From contig JAPXFY010000015.1 of the NCBI GenBank assembly GCA_030674185.1, positions 29,214,185 through 29,278,184 of the forward strand: DNA of 64,000 nucleotides, given 5' to 3'. Source of the DNA: Monoplex corrugatus. Lineage: Eukaryota > Mollusca > Gastropoda > Littorinimorpha > Ranellidae. The notes under the pieces were generated by a model. It was given only the letters and a program-made list of their open reading frames with translations, had not been told where the DNA came from and did not search any database. Both the position numbers and the translations under genes were made by a program. Below, one piece after another: positions 10,360 to 20,777 of this stretch. Position 1 is the stretch's first letter. Each line of letters begins with the position of its first letter.

Positions 10360-11888
10360 GGTAAGAGAAATAATAGGGCACTCGCAGACCAATGTACAGG
10401 GGCTGGGATCAACAACAACAAAATGGACTGGTGGTCAAATACCAATGGAAAGGCAAAAAGAGATATGAAAATAAAATGAAGAAAGAAGAGAATGCCATAA
10501 GACTGAAGAAGGCAGTACAGCAAGGCCAACAGGGGCAGTGGACGACTTGGGTTGGCCCCTCTCAGAATCAGAATGGGTCATGCAACGCATGGACCACCCC
10601 CTTTGTTTGATGAAATCACTAAAGAGTGGCGTCGGGAGCTTGGGGGGTGATTATCCGGCGAGTGGCAAGGCATTGGTTCTCCAGGTCCCATCCGCACCCT
10701 CGTGATGTTCTTTTTAACTTCGGCTCGTGGCATGACCGCAGACTTCAGGGAATCAGGCCTGATGATCGCAGGGAAAGACTGCTGGCTGCTAGGAAAGACA
10801 GCAAACTCGGGATCCCGTTCAGAACATGTCAGAACTTGCTGAACAGCAACATGGGCTGTGTCTGGAGCATTATGCCTGGCCACTTTTGCAGCCGTTGACA
10901 CAATCCCTGCGGTTGAAGTAAGGCAACGTTGGGAGCTTCCGATTGCTAACTGTCGAGACTATAGTAAGAGAAAAGGAGCTGGCAGCTATGTGGGCTGGTG
11001 GCATGGCGGGCTGCCCGAAAGAGAGATGAAGACCAAAGTGGGGCGATTCTTTCTTGGTCCGGAGGCTGGGCTGGATATGATTGGTGCGCGTTTTATGGCT
11101 ATGTCCCGGGGTTTGTCATCTCCCCACCTTGCCATTCGGTTTGTAATAAGGGTGACTGATGACTGGGTCCAAATGGGTCGTGCAAGCGCTTGATGAAATG
11201 GCTATCGAGTGGCGTCGGGAGCTTAAGAGGTGACTGTGCGGAGAATGGCAAGGTATTGGTGCTCCAGGTCCCATCGGCATCCTCGTGGTATTTCTTGTTG
11301 ACAAATGATTCTGATCGAGCTCACTGTACCGTATGAAAATAGACTGGAAGAAGGACCATGTTTACAAGACTGAAAAACTATGCCAGGCCAGGCTAGCCAG
11401 CAACTTGAGGACACCTGCCTTCCAAGCTATATCCCTCGCCACAGACACTGGAGCAAGGGGGTTGATAGACACATCAGACATGACCTCATGATACAGCTCT
11501 CGATTCGTGAGAAAGATAGGACCAGAGCCCTGTAGGTGATGGCAGAAGCGGCAGAAGAAAATTCCAGCTGGATATGAACTTCATAAGGCTTCAAATTCCC
11601 CTATGTATTGCTGGTGTCCGATAGCTAAGTGGTTAAGTCATCCATCGCAAGAGTGATTTGGCCTTGAGACGCATGACTTAGATTCCAGGTGGAGGACAAA
11701 TTTCTAGAAGTAAAAAGATGTTTTTAAAAAATGGCGACAGCTTGAGTCATTACCTGGATATGGCCTGGCCCCTTTGGAGTGTCAGAAGTTAAGGGCCGAA
11801 ACAACTTGTTTGACTGAAGTTTCTCCTCTGAGGACCTTCTGCTGTCCGGCTCTCCCAAGAAGTTTTGTTTGTTTGTTTTTGTTTTTTG
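10360..11888 (+). mobile_element. LINE family D, copy 2
   Basis: Plus-strand copy. VREIIGHSQTN (about 10365), KKAVQQGQQGQWTTW (about 10505-10550), then an unclear middle that contains a ~130-bp direct duplication (10570-10720 and 11170-11305), then LIELTVPYENRLEE at about 11310-11355, then DLMIQLSIREKDRTRAL and ENSSWIW near 11480-11580. The ELTVP block corresponds to the endonuclease-like motif of copy 1. The tRNA-like module follows at 11611-11700, then sequence shared with copy 1 (GCCGAAACA block), ending in a T/G-rich tail near 11864-11888. Frames are broken throughout. Confidence 0.55.
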
Positions 11889-12872
11889 TTAACTATTTCT
11901 GTACTGATGACTTTCGGCTCTACAGCAGTGCATCTCCTGAAATTCTTTCAGCACTTCTTTCCGAAACTTCTGACTGGTATGTGAAATCCAGAACTGGATG
12001 AGACAATAACTACAGTTGAGCGGAGATAAGGCTGAAGCAATGCTCACTGACACCAAGCGCAAGGTTTTTATTGTAAAAGTTGTTTCTATCCAAATAGGTG
12101 ACAACACTATTGTACTTTATGAATCAGTCAAGAACTTTGGCGTTGTTCTTCATCTTCATCTTCAAAACCTGTCAGTTTTGCTACGGTCAACTGTGCATTT
12201 TGCTTCTATTTGTGGTTATCTATCAACTTTGGAAGCATCTACACTCGCGACTTCTCTTGTCTTATTGTAATTCTCTGCTCTGTGGTTTGCCTGCTTTTTC
12301 CGGTGTATGCCTCCAGCGTCTTCAGAATACTGCGGCCTGTCTTGCCCAATTAGAAAGAGGCGTGATCATGTCACTCCCTTGCTTCACTTTCTCCAATGGT
12401 TGCCTGTTTCTCAAAGAATTTTGTACAAAATCAACTGTGTTAATGGTACTGCACCTACTTATATTTGTGGTCACCTCCAAATGTACACTACTGCCCGACC
12501 TTTCTGTTCTTCTTCTGATACCACTTGTATACAAATTCCTCGGTGCAGATGTTCAACAGTCGGTCGCCGTTCATTTTCTGTGTTTAGTCCTTACAAATGG
12601 AACGAGCTTCCCCTGCCTCCCCTGACAGTCACATACTCTGGCTTATTTCAATTATACATGAAGACCTTTTCGTCCAGCAGTGATTTTCCCCTCTACGTGC
12701 CCAACCCTTCGTCCCACTAATCTCCTGTCCTCTCTCTCTCCCGGTGTGCGTGTGCTTTATGCCCTTGAATTTTGTCATTCAATGAATGTTCTAATGAATG
12801 ATGAGAGTGTGCACTTTGATTTCATTAGTGTATTAAGATTTGACGTGCTATGAACATCATCATTATTATCAG
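11889..12872 (+). pseudogene. L2/CR1-type LINE relic (C-terminal RT and 3' end)
   Basis: Translation over several frames gives the order typical of L2/CR1 LINE C-termini: DDFRLYSSASPE, then SVKNFGVVL, then SYCNSLLCGLP, QNTAA, RRDHVTPLLHFLQWLPVSQRI, NGTAPTYI, RRSFSVFSPYKWNELPLP (12307-12720 carries the last part in one frame). Frames shift near 12010, 12130 and 12310. The 3' end is an ATCATTATT-rich tail at about 12855-12872, as expected for this clade. It directly follows LINE D copy 2. Confidence 0.75.
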
Positions 12873-13250
12873 ATACTGAAAATAGTGTGCGGCAATTTTC
12901 ATATTCAATTCTTGCTTTGATTAGAAGCCGATGTAGTTTTCATAACAGCGTTTTTACACTGCATCATTTACTGTCCTGCAGCACAAGTCGAAGCGCACTG
13001 TTTTGGATTTGTTGGAGTTTGGAAAGCTTGTCATCAAAAAGAGAGAATCACAGTGGTCTAATTTACATACAATGAAAGATAAACTCAACTTGTTCGTGGT
13101 ACTAGGACAAAGGAATGGGCAAATTGTACTTTTAACTGTGTTTGTGACAAAATACTACTCGTAGCTGTATTTGAAACATGAATGTGCACATAAACAGGCC
13201 TCTGTCTAAACTACCGCTAAAATTATTAATGCTTTCTCTTTCTCTCCCAC
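12873..13250. other. Unrecognised sequence
   Basis: No coding region or transposon recognised. Confidence 0.5.
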
Positions 13251-13288
13251 CTGTGTGTGTGTGTGTGTGGTGTGTGGTGTGTGTGTGT

Positions 13289-13330
<42 letters not shown>

Positions 13331-13408
13331 GTGTGTTTGTGTGTGTGTGTGTGTATGTGTGTGTGTGTGTGTGTTGTGTGTGTGTGTGTGTGTGTGTGCG
13401 TGCTTATG
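13251..13408. repeat. Interrupted (GT)n microsatellite
   Basis: GT repeat broken by several GG and TT doublets; poly-His/Thr and Cys/Val frames over it are not genes. Confidence 0.95.
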
Positions 13409-13532
13409 TAGATATTGAATGATCGACAAAAAGGGAGAGCGGGAGAAAGACAGGAAGGAACGGATGACTCATTTCCATGTTTTAACAACAGAAAATCAGA
13501 CTTTGAAAAACCTACTTAAATGAAATACTCAC

Positions 13533-13732
13533 TGAGCCATCTTTTTCAGGTTGTCGTATTCAGCACTGATGTACTTGTTCAAACCGTCCAGTAACTTTCC
13601 TTCAGATAGCGCTATTTCCACTATTTTACTGCTGGATGTGAAGACATCACCAAGCCCCGGTGACAACAGACTCATCAAAAACACTAGCAGCTTCAATAAA
13701 CAGCAGGAACGCAGGAATGTAGGAAAGAGCAT
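13533..13732 (-). CDS. P4HA: First coding exon of a prolyl 4-hydroxylase alpha-like protein
   Basis: Partial gene. ATG at 13732-13730 opens a hydrophobic signal peptide (MLFPTFLRSCCLLKLLVFLM then SLLSPGLG), followed by DVFTSSSKIVEIALSEGKLL and DGLNKYISAEYDNLKK. This matches the start of the P4HA N-terminal domain as I know it from animals (FTS...E..L...L..YI..E...L). Collagen prolyl 4-hydroxylase acts in the ER lumen on procollagen, consistent with a signal peptide. The exon ends at 13533 in a GTGAGT donor (13532-13527 on the minus strand), phase 2; the in-frame TGA beyond it is intronic. The open frame extends upstream to 13882, but that part looks like 5' leader. Later exons were not found to the left, so the gene either continues beyond a long intron or this is an isolated remnant. 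Confidence 0.7.
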
Positions 13733-13882
13733 GGTGCACGTAAGAAAATCGGCGGCTGTTTCTTCAGTGAAGGAAGAGTGGAACGGTAGTGGAGTAGGCT
13801 GACCAACGTGCAGAAACGGGTGTTCAGGCGGGAAGTCCAAATACTGCCGCACTCTCTGTCCCTCAGTCTGGTCTGGGTTCAA

Positions 13883-14307
13883 GCGACCTGTACACCTGAC
13901 AGTATTTTAGAATAAGTAATACACAAGTTCTCTTTACATTACTGTAAACTACTTTTTCATACGGTTTAAACCATTTCAGGCTATTAGAAAGTATACAAAA
14001 TAGGGTGGCTGACTAACACGAACAAATTATTTTCTGTTGTTTTCGTTATTGTTGTTGTTCGAAAATGAATCGTTCTTGTAACCAATATTCAAACACAAGA
14101 ATGCCTGCTTTTAACAAGAAAATTGTTCAGTCATGATTCTCATCATGTTAAGTAATGAAAGCTAAATACACGATGAAGTTTAGCAAAGGCCTGCCACAAA
14201 CAACTGACTCATCTTTGTCAAGCTATTCTCACATTTCTCGATCACCGTGACCTCAAAATCTCACTTACATTACAAAATAATCGAAGACAGGAAGACGCAA
14301 TAACAGA
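13883..14307. other. Unrecognised sequence upstream of the P4HA-like exon
   Basis: Would contain the promoter and 5' leader of the minus-strand exon if the gene is live. No clear TATA or initiator was distinguished. Confidence 0.4.
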
Positions 14308-14646
14308 GTACGAACGCGCATTCAATTCATAAAACAAACAGGCGTAAATGTTCGGCCAATTGGCCAATGTCGAGCACACAAAAGACAACAAAGAAATAAA
14401 TACACAAAAGTAAAAGGAAAAAAACTTTGATGTTTCGCTGAGCAGAAGGAAATGACTGATTCGGAATCAGTGTGAATTGTAGTAACAAGGAAGTAAGGGA
14501 AACAAATTCGATGACTTGAGGAAAGTGAGATGAATTCTACAATGTAAAAGAGGTCATGCCATATTATTTTTGTTTTATCCTCAGGAAATCCAGAGCCGAG
14601 ATATTGGAAATCAGTAAAGTGTAATGTATTTGCTGAGCGTGTTTGT
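14308..14646 (-). repeat. Hammerhead-like interspersed repeat, copy 2
   Basis: Perfect palindrome GGCCAATTGGCC at 14354-14365. Shares with copy 3 (18366-18722) the distal block near 14525-14595 (GATGAATTCTACAATG, GGTCATGCCATATTA, GTTTTATCCTCAGG). The block at 14580-14645 is repeated in inverted orientation at 15010-15072. Confidence 0.7.
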
Positions 14647-14675
14647 TTTGTTGTTGTTGTTTTTCGTGAAAGTAA

Positions 14676-14677
<2 letters not shown>

Positions 14678-14734
<57 letters not shown>

Positions 14735-14756
14735 CAAACACACACACACACACACA

Positions 14757-14799
<43 letters not shown>

Positions 14800-14816
14800 G
14801 CACGCACACGCACGCA

Positions 14817-14905
<89 letters not shown>
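14678..14905. repeat. Head-on (CA)n and (TG)n microsatellites
   Basis: CA repeat at 14678-14800 is followed after about 18 nt by a TG repeat at 14819-14903, so the two are inverted complements of each other, embedded in a larger inverted repeat (14580-14645 and 15010-15072). Confidence 0.95.
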
Positions 14906-15079
14906 TGCTTGCTTGCTTGCTTCTGCATGTGAACACACGTAATTCAAGTCAGGGAAAATCCACTGATACATCCATATTTGTGCATGTGTGTGTGTATTTG
15001 TACTTTCATCCAAGAAAACACGATCAGCAAATACATTACACTTTACTCATTTCCAACATTTCAGCCCTGGATATATATA

Positions 15080-15085
15080 CACACA

Positions 15086-15142
<57 letters not shown>
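15080..15142. repeat. (AT)n microsatellite
   Basis: About 27 AT units abutting the L2 tail at 15143. Confidence 0.95.
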
Positions 15143-15167
<25 letters not shown>

Positions 15168-16412
15168 TATAATAATACCTAGGACTTATAAAGCGCACTA
15201 AGCCACTGGATCTAGGCGCTGGGGAATGGGAGATATAACTACACAACAACTTACACATCATCAAATGACAATCAAATACATACATACATCATAATCACAT
15301 AACATAATGATTTACATTCGCAATCTTCAAAATATGCATACCACGCAATTAAATCAAATATCAGATTCATTCCAATTAAACACTTTTCACTCAGTTACTC
15401 CATATAAACTATTATTCCACCCCTTCCCTACTACCCCCCACCCCCACGCGCATACACAAAATCCAATTACACATATCAGCCAGCCGACAAGGTGATGTGG
15501 GGAAAAGTGATCAGATGTCGAAATACTGCTGGAAAAGGTGTGTTTTCAAGTTTGACTTGAAAGAAGAAATGGACGGAGAGTGGCGTAATTTCTTGGGAAG
15601 AGAGTTCCAAAACTGGGGACCGAAATGCGAAAGTGAGCGAAAGCCATGAGATTTGCGGTTATACTGTATCTGCCTGAGGAGTCTTGAATCAGAGGAAGAG
15701 CGGAGAGACCGAGATGGAGTATACAAGTGCAGAATATCAGAAATATACTCAGGAGCAGAACCAGAGATAGAATTGAAGCAGGTGCAAGCAGTCTTGTACT
15801 TAATTCTCTGAGATATTGGTAACCAGTGCAGTTGGTGAAGCAAAGGAGTGCAAGGTTGTTGACGGGATGCCTTAAGAATAAGGCGTGCAGCTGAATTTTG
15901 AACTTTCTGCATAGGATAAAGAACAGTGTTCGGGCAGCCCATGAGGAGAGAGTTACAGTAGTCAAGTCTCGACAGAATACAGGAAGTGACAAGAATCTTG
16001 GTGGCATCTACACTGAGAAAGTTTCTGATAGATCCAATCCTTTTCAATTCAAAATAAGAAAGCTGGCAGACTTTGGAAACGTGATCTTTCATGGAGAGAG
16101 AAGAGTCAAGAATGAAACCTAAGTTCCTAGCTTTTGGACAGAAAGAGATGTCAGAAGAGCCAACAGTGATAGAAGTTGGAAGTGGAGGATTATAGTCTGA
16201 AGAACCAGAAAACAGAAGAGCTTCAGTCTTACTGTCATTAAGTTTTAACATGTTGTCAGTCATCCATGTCTTTACATCATCCGTGCATGTCTGTAGTGTC
16301 TGTATGGTACTGTCAATGTCTGCAGGTTTGCATGCCTGTTGAAGCTGTGTGTCGTCTGCAAAAAGCTGGTGACTAACTCCATGGCGCTCAATGACCTCAG
16401 ACAGGGGGGTGG
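15143..16412 (-). mobile_element. L2/CR1-type LINE copy
   Basis: 5'-truncated minus-strand element. It ends in an (ATT)n-type tail (15143-15176), preceded by a 3' UTR with AAGCGC and TAGGCGCT elements that could pair (15189-15223), and carries an open C-terminal RT frame at 15511-16410. The tail-plus-AGCGC arrangement recurs at 47616-47690. Confidence 0.85.
15511..16410 (-). pseudogene. L2/CR1 LINE RT, C-terminal part
   Basis: About 300 in-frame residues without a stop. It starts inside the RT domain with TTPLSEVIERHGV and LFADDTQL (the catalytic YADD box as FADD), then NMLKLNDSKTEALLFSG, ARNLGFILDSSLSMKDHV, LDYCNSLLMG, QNSAARLI, LHWLPISQRIKYK and a C-terminus PSISSFKSNLKTHLFQQ. These blocks in this order define the L2/CR1 group. 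The N-terminal RT fingers and endonuclease are missing, cut at an AT-rich microsatellite near 16412, so no active protein is possible. The frame upstream to 16605 is repeat-derived. Confidence 0.85.
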
Positions 16413-16424
16413 TATACAAGACAA

Positions 16425-16452
16425 ACATATATATATATATAATATATATATA

Positions 16453-16489
<37 letters not shown>

Positions 16490-16657
16490 TATATATATAT
16501 ATATAATACATACATATTATATATATAAACATACATATATGTATGTATATACATACATACATACATATATGCAAACATACATGCATACATATATTGTATA
16601 CGCATATATATATGTGTGTGTATATCTATCTATCTATCTATCTCCACGCGCACACGC

Positions 16658-16714
<57 letters not shown>
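16425..16714. repeat. AT, GA, CATA and CA simple repeats
   Basis: (AT)n, then (GA)n at 16459-16487, ATACATAC repeats to about 16600, CTAT at 16625-16645, then (CA)n 16659-16714. Confidence 0.9.
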
Positions 16715-16716
<2 letters not shown>

Positions 16717-17437
16717 TCACAATGTAAAGAATATAGGTGACTGGCAGTGTCTTGCAGTTTATGCAGGTTCGTGAAGATCTAGCAGTTGATCGTTTTTCTC
16801 AGAGACAAAATACATCAGTCCAGGTTAAACGAAAATGATCCTTTATTTGAAGAACGAAGAAAACACAACAGGAACTGGGTAAATACTTCACACATCCAAT
16901 ACAGCACCACTCCTAGTTTGCAGAATTCTTCTTCAGCCCTCAAATCTACACGCAGCAACTCCACAAATCTACCGCAACTTCTCTATCTCTGACGGCAGGC
17001 TTACACTTTAATTCTTCCGATCGCTCTCTCTCTCTCTCTCTCTGCCCACAGTCACACTTTACTTATCATATCATGGAAAGTTCCCGAATATTCTCGGCTT
17101 TTCCCTAGATTTTCAGCCAATCATAGTCACATTCTCGAACCTTCCCTTCTAGAATATTCTGTAGTTCTAGCCAATCACTGTACAGATTAAATTTGTTTAC
17201 AATTTCCGGAACCTTCTCGAAAGATCTGAGATATTCTACGTTTTTCTCGTCAATTCTAGATTGTTCCGAAGCATTCTACACATTTCAATACAACGAAATC
17301 TAACTTAAACATATATTTTCAGTGTTAGCATAAACCAAAACAAACATTCTCGATTCATTATCGAGCGAATCACAAACTAATCTTCAAGAGCGAACAGCAG
17401 AGAGAGCTGAATCTACAGACACATTTTGACGTCACCT
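16715..17437 (-). mobile_element. Candidate solo LTR with heat-shock-element cluster
   Basis: Minus-strand reading starts TGACGTCAAAATG (17437-17425) and ends in ATTGTGACA (16724-16716), i.e. TG...CA. In between are an HSE cluster with CCAAT boxes (17076-17221), a GA tract, and AATAAAGG near 16838 on the minus strand, in the U3-to-polyadenylation order of an LTR. There is no primer-binding site, polypurine tract or protein next to it, and no clear target-site duplication, so this is an inference. It could instead be a host promoter region or a non-LTR repeat. Confidence 0.35.
17076..17221. promoter_or_regulatory. Cluster of consensus heat-shock elements with CCAAT boxes
   Basis: Three arrays of alternating GAA/TTC in the 5-bp register required by HSF: 17076-17093 (GAA, TTC, GAA, TTC), 17132-17159 (TTC, GAA, TTC, TTC, GAA, TTC; five units conform, with one same-direction neighbour) and 17204-17221 (TTC, GAA, TTC, GAA). 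GCCAAT occurs between them at about 17116 and 17170. Four in-phase units is a strong HSE by the known HSF rule. No heat-shock gene lies nearby in recognisable form. Confidence 0.65.
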
Positions 17438-17486
17438 TCTTTTATCGGCATTCGCACTTTCACATTGAGTTTCTCCTTTTTGAAAT

Positions 17487-17488
<2 letters not shown>

Positions 17489-17547
<59 letters not shown>
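17489..17547. repeat. (CA)n microsatellite
   Basis: About 29 CA units, followed by ATAC/TGTG repeats to about 17620. Confidence 0.95.
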
Positions 17548-17553
<6 letters not shown>

Positions 17554-17639
17554 AGACACACACATTATGTGTGTGTATAAATATATATGTGTGTGTGTAT
17601 ATATATGTATGTATACGCGTGCGTGCAGAAATGTTCAAA

Positions 17640-18365
17640 TACGGTCAGATAATTGGAAAGTTATGAAGATGACAGGTATGGTCGACGCAAATGAGAGGGC
17701 CCAGTACAAAGAATTCAGTCTGACCTTGGAAAAAGAAGAAAAGCATCCTCATCCAACAGCACGACGGCTGGAATACCCGAAGAAAAAATAATTACTCAAA
17801 CTTGGTTGGGCCAGTGGGCACTGCCTCCTAGGGCTTTGTTCCTATTATCACAGATACCCCTCGGGTAGAAACATGCCCATACCTGTACTTCATTCTGAAA
17901 GGAATGTTGGCAGCGCAGACAAACGAGTCTATTGACTGAAGACTTAGACCTTACCGAGAACTGGCAGTACAGCCAACAGCGTTTACATAACTAGACTGAA
18001 AGGAGACATTTGAACAGTAAAGCTACAAGTTCAAACGACTCTTTTGGGGTGTTTCGAAGATTGCTCCAGTGAAAGGGAAAGATCCATTGTCTCAGTGGAT
18101 AAGTTCTAGTCTGTGTTTATTCGCGTTTATACTTTTCTTCTATAGCACTCACAGGCAGAATAACATACTCGAAGTCAGCTTCGATGCAGATCAATTGTCA
18201 TGTATAGATGACCAAAGGGTTTAATTTCCGTAGGAAAATGCTTATACAAAATCTTAAGGCAAGTAGAGTGAGAACCCCGGCGTGTTTTGATCTGCTCTCT
18301 ATAAATGAAAAGGGAAAATAGCGTAGAGGAATGTAGAGACAGGCCACTCACTCTTGTCAGAGGAA
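17640..18365. other. Unrecognised sequence
   Basis: No recognised gene. A short block near 17715-17790 resembles one near 18850-18905 (shared GTCTGACCTTGGAA, then AAGAAGAAAA), suggesting an undescribed repeat. Confidence 0.4.
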
Positions 18366-18722
18366 GGAACTAGAAAAAAAAAAAAAAAACACGGAAAAAA
18401 AATCAGAACACGTACTTAATACAACCAGACAAGACAGGCGCAAATTTTCGGCCAACTGGCCTTTGTCAAGCGTTGACGTAAGATCACAAAAGAACAAACA
18501 CCAAATAATAAAAAAAAAAGATTAGGAGAAAAAGACTGAAACTTCCTTTTTGCTTCGTCCAGTGGGAGAAAAGAACTAAAATGACATCATAATGTGTTTG
18601 TGAGTAAATATGATGTCAGTAAGATGAATTTTGCAATTTGAAAAGTGATCATGCCATATTAACATTGTTTTGTCCTGAAGAGGGTCCAGGGCTAAAACAA
18701 ATATTATGATGCACTAGCTAAG
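18366..18722 (-). repeat. Hammerhead-like interspersed repeat, copy 3 (longest)
   Basis: Core GGCCAACTGGCC at 18450-18461 (one mismatch to the palindrome), flanked on the element strand by TTGACAAA and GAAAATTT. Begins (element 3' side) in an A-rich stretch at 18372-18400 and extends to the block at 18640-18720 shared with copy 2. Confidence 0.7.
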
Positions 18723-19054
18723 AGTTATTTTTGGAATGCAACGTATCTATCAAATAATGCATAAGAGAAAATATAAGCATATGACTGACTGAATGAAAAA
18801 ATGTACAATCAAGAGGTATGGCTGCTACAAATGGATCGTGCCTAGCGCAACGAGTCTGGTCTGACCTTGGAATAAGAAGAAAACATCTTAAACGAACAGC
18901 CAAGGGGCTGAAGGGAAAGCACGAGTTCCCGGAGAAACAAAACCTTAGTCAGATGCGCATGGGCCTGTCTTGTGAAATGAGAATCAAAACATTTGAAAAA
19001 AGGCATATGTGCAGCCATAAAGCCAAGACCTCACTGAGATGGGAAAATGGTGAT

Positions 19055-19262
19055 AATATGGTCCATTTTGTATTTGGTGTTTGTTCATTTGTGATCTTAC
19101 GTCTAAGCTTGACAAAGGCCAATTGGCCGAAAATTTCCGCCTTTCTTGTGTGATTGTATTAAATATGCATTCTGATTTTTTTCGTGTTTTTTTTCTGGTT
19201 CCTGTTTGCTTGAACGCGGGCACGTACACTTGTTCTGGATTTCTTGACAGAGGTGCTGAGCT
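19055..19262 (+). repeat. Hammerhead-like interspersed repeat, copy 4
   Basis: TTGACAAA at 19109-19116, palindrome GGCCAATTGGCC at 19117-19128, GAAAA at 19129-19133, then GTATTAAATATGC, a T-rich stretch and GTTTGCTTGAACGCGGGC. Faces copy 3 in inverted orientation, about 330 bp apart. Confidence 0.7.
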
Positions 19263-19779
19263 TTTGCCAGAAACATGTAGTGAAGGTACGTTCATCATTT
19301 TATTCCAGCGTAGGGTTTTAGGGCTGATAAGACTTAGGCAAAGAAGTATGATTGTTTTAGCGCGGATAAGATTAAGGCAAATAAGAATGATGATGAAGAT
19401 TATGCTTTATGTTGAACATGTTTAATTAGAGAAACTGTATTGACTTATAATGCTATGTGTGGACTGCTGTTGAAAATTATTGCTAGTGCGCTTAGTGCGC
19501 TTCTGCTCGTCTCCCTCCTTTCTTGCCGTTGTGTGTGATTACTATGTAGAAAAGTAATTCTGTATAAACACCCCCCAAATCTGATAGCCAAATGTTGTAC
19601 GCAAGTAAAGCTTATTCCCTCCTGTTCTATATGATAACGTCCCCATATTCTAAAAGACGCAAGAGCACATCCCTAATTTTTGTTCCTGTTATAAATGGTG
19701 GAGACAGAAAAAGACACTCAAATTCTTCCCGTGACACTATCATGGCCACTGCGTGACCAACTCTTATTTCCAGATGAAG

Positions 19780-20777
19780 CCTCAACACAAAGTTTCATGG
19801 AGACATCCTCGATCAAAACACTGGCATCATCAGAGGAACAGGCCTCAAGTTCGTGCTTCTCACCCGCACATACCATAGTGCAGACTGTTTAACAGACCGT
19901 TCACTAATGTGTTGTAAGATCAGGCTACAACCTAAGAAGCTCCACCATACCAAACAAGAGGGTAAGCCATGCATTGGCACATCCAACATGCAATACCTAG
20001 AGAAAGTTTAGAAATTTGCCAAGTCTCTCAGAGATGCTCTGTCCACAGATCAACCACACAAATCTGCCTCTAAAATATTGGGACAACCTCTGGGAGATCA
20101 TTCAGAAAATCAGCCCTAGCTACCTTTGGGAGGAAGACCTCTGAGGACAACGACTGGTTTGAAGCCAAGTCCAGTGAGATGAGCTCTGTCATTGAAGCAA
20201 AGCGTGCTGCGCTCACTCACCAAGACAGAAATCTCTGCAAGCACTCAAAGCTGCTAGGGCAAAGTGCAGCAGACAGCAAGAAGATGTGCCAATCAATACT
20301 GGCAACAGCTCAGTGACGACACCCAGGCTGCAGCAGCTACAGGCAACATAAGAGGCATATTACGAGGGCACCAAGAAAACTCTTGGTCCAACACAGTGCA
20401 GAACATCTCTCAGCTCCACCAAGCGGGAAATAATCAATCACCGACAAAGGCAAGCAAATGGAGAGATGGGTGGAACACTACTCAGAGCTATGTATGTACT
20501 CCAGAGAGAACATCGTTGTCACCTCAGTCCTCGATGTCATCAAACCTCTGCCCACCATGGAGGAGATAGATGCTAAATCAACACTAGAAGAATTCCGCAA
20601 GCTGCAAGGCAATTAGCAGCTTGGCCTGTGGGAAAGCACCTGGTACTGATGGCCCCAGACTTCATCAAGCACTGCAAGAACATCCTCCTGCAGCCCTACA
20701 TGATGTTCTCTGTCGACGTTGGAGAGAAGGAACAGTACCACAAGACATGAGAGATGCCAAGATCGTCACCCACTATA
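19780..20777 (+). pseudogene. Old LINE B copy, 5' half
   Basis: Degenerate relative of the LINE at 48748-52814. The stretch near 19790-19870 aligns with 50225-50340 of that element (endonuclease C-terminal part); AQQTARRCANQYWQQL-like sequence at about 20262-20305 matches QQTARRCANDYWLQL of LINE B; GKAPGTDGP at about 20633-20660 matches GKAPGEDGI. Many stops and shifts. Broken at about 20777 by a ~634-bp insertion. Confidence 0.75.

Noticed and set aside
17076..17221. Promoter of a heat-shock protein gene
   Set aside because: No hsp-like coding sequence was found on either side within several kilobases; an LTR reading fits the surroundings better, though not proven.
18818..19153. Coding exon reading LAQRVWSDLGIRRKHLKR
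   Set aside because: Only a short block resembles 17715-17790, and the frame runs into the hammerhead-like repeat copy 4.
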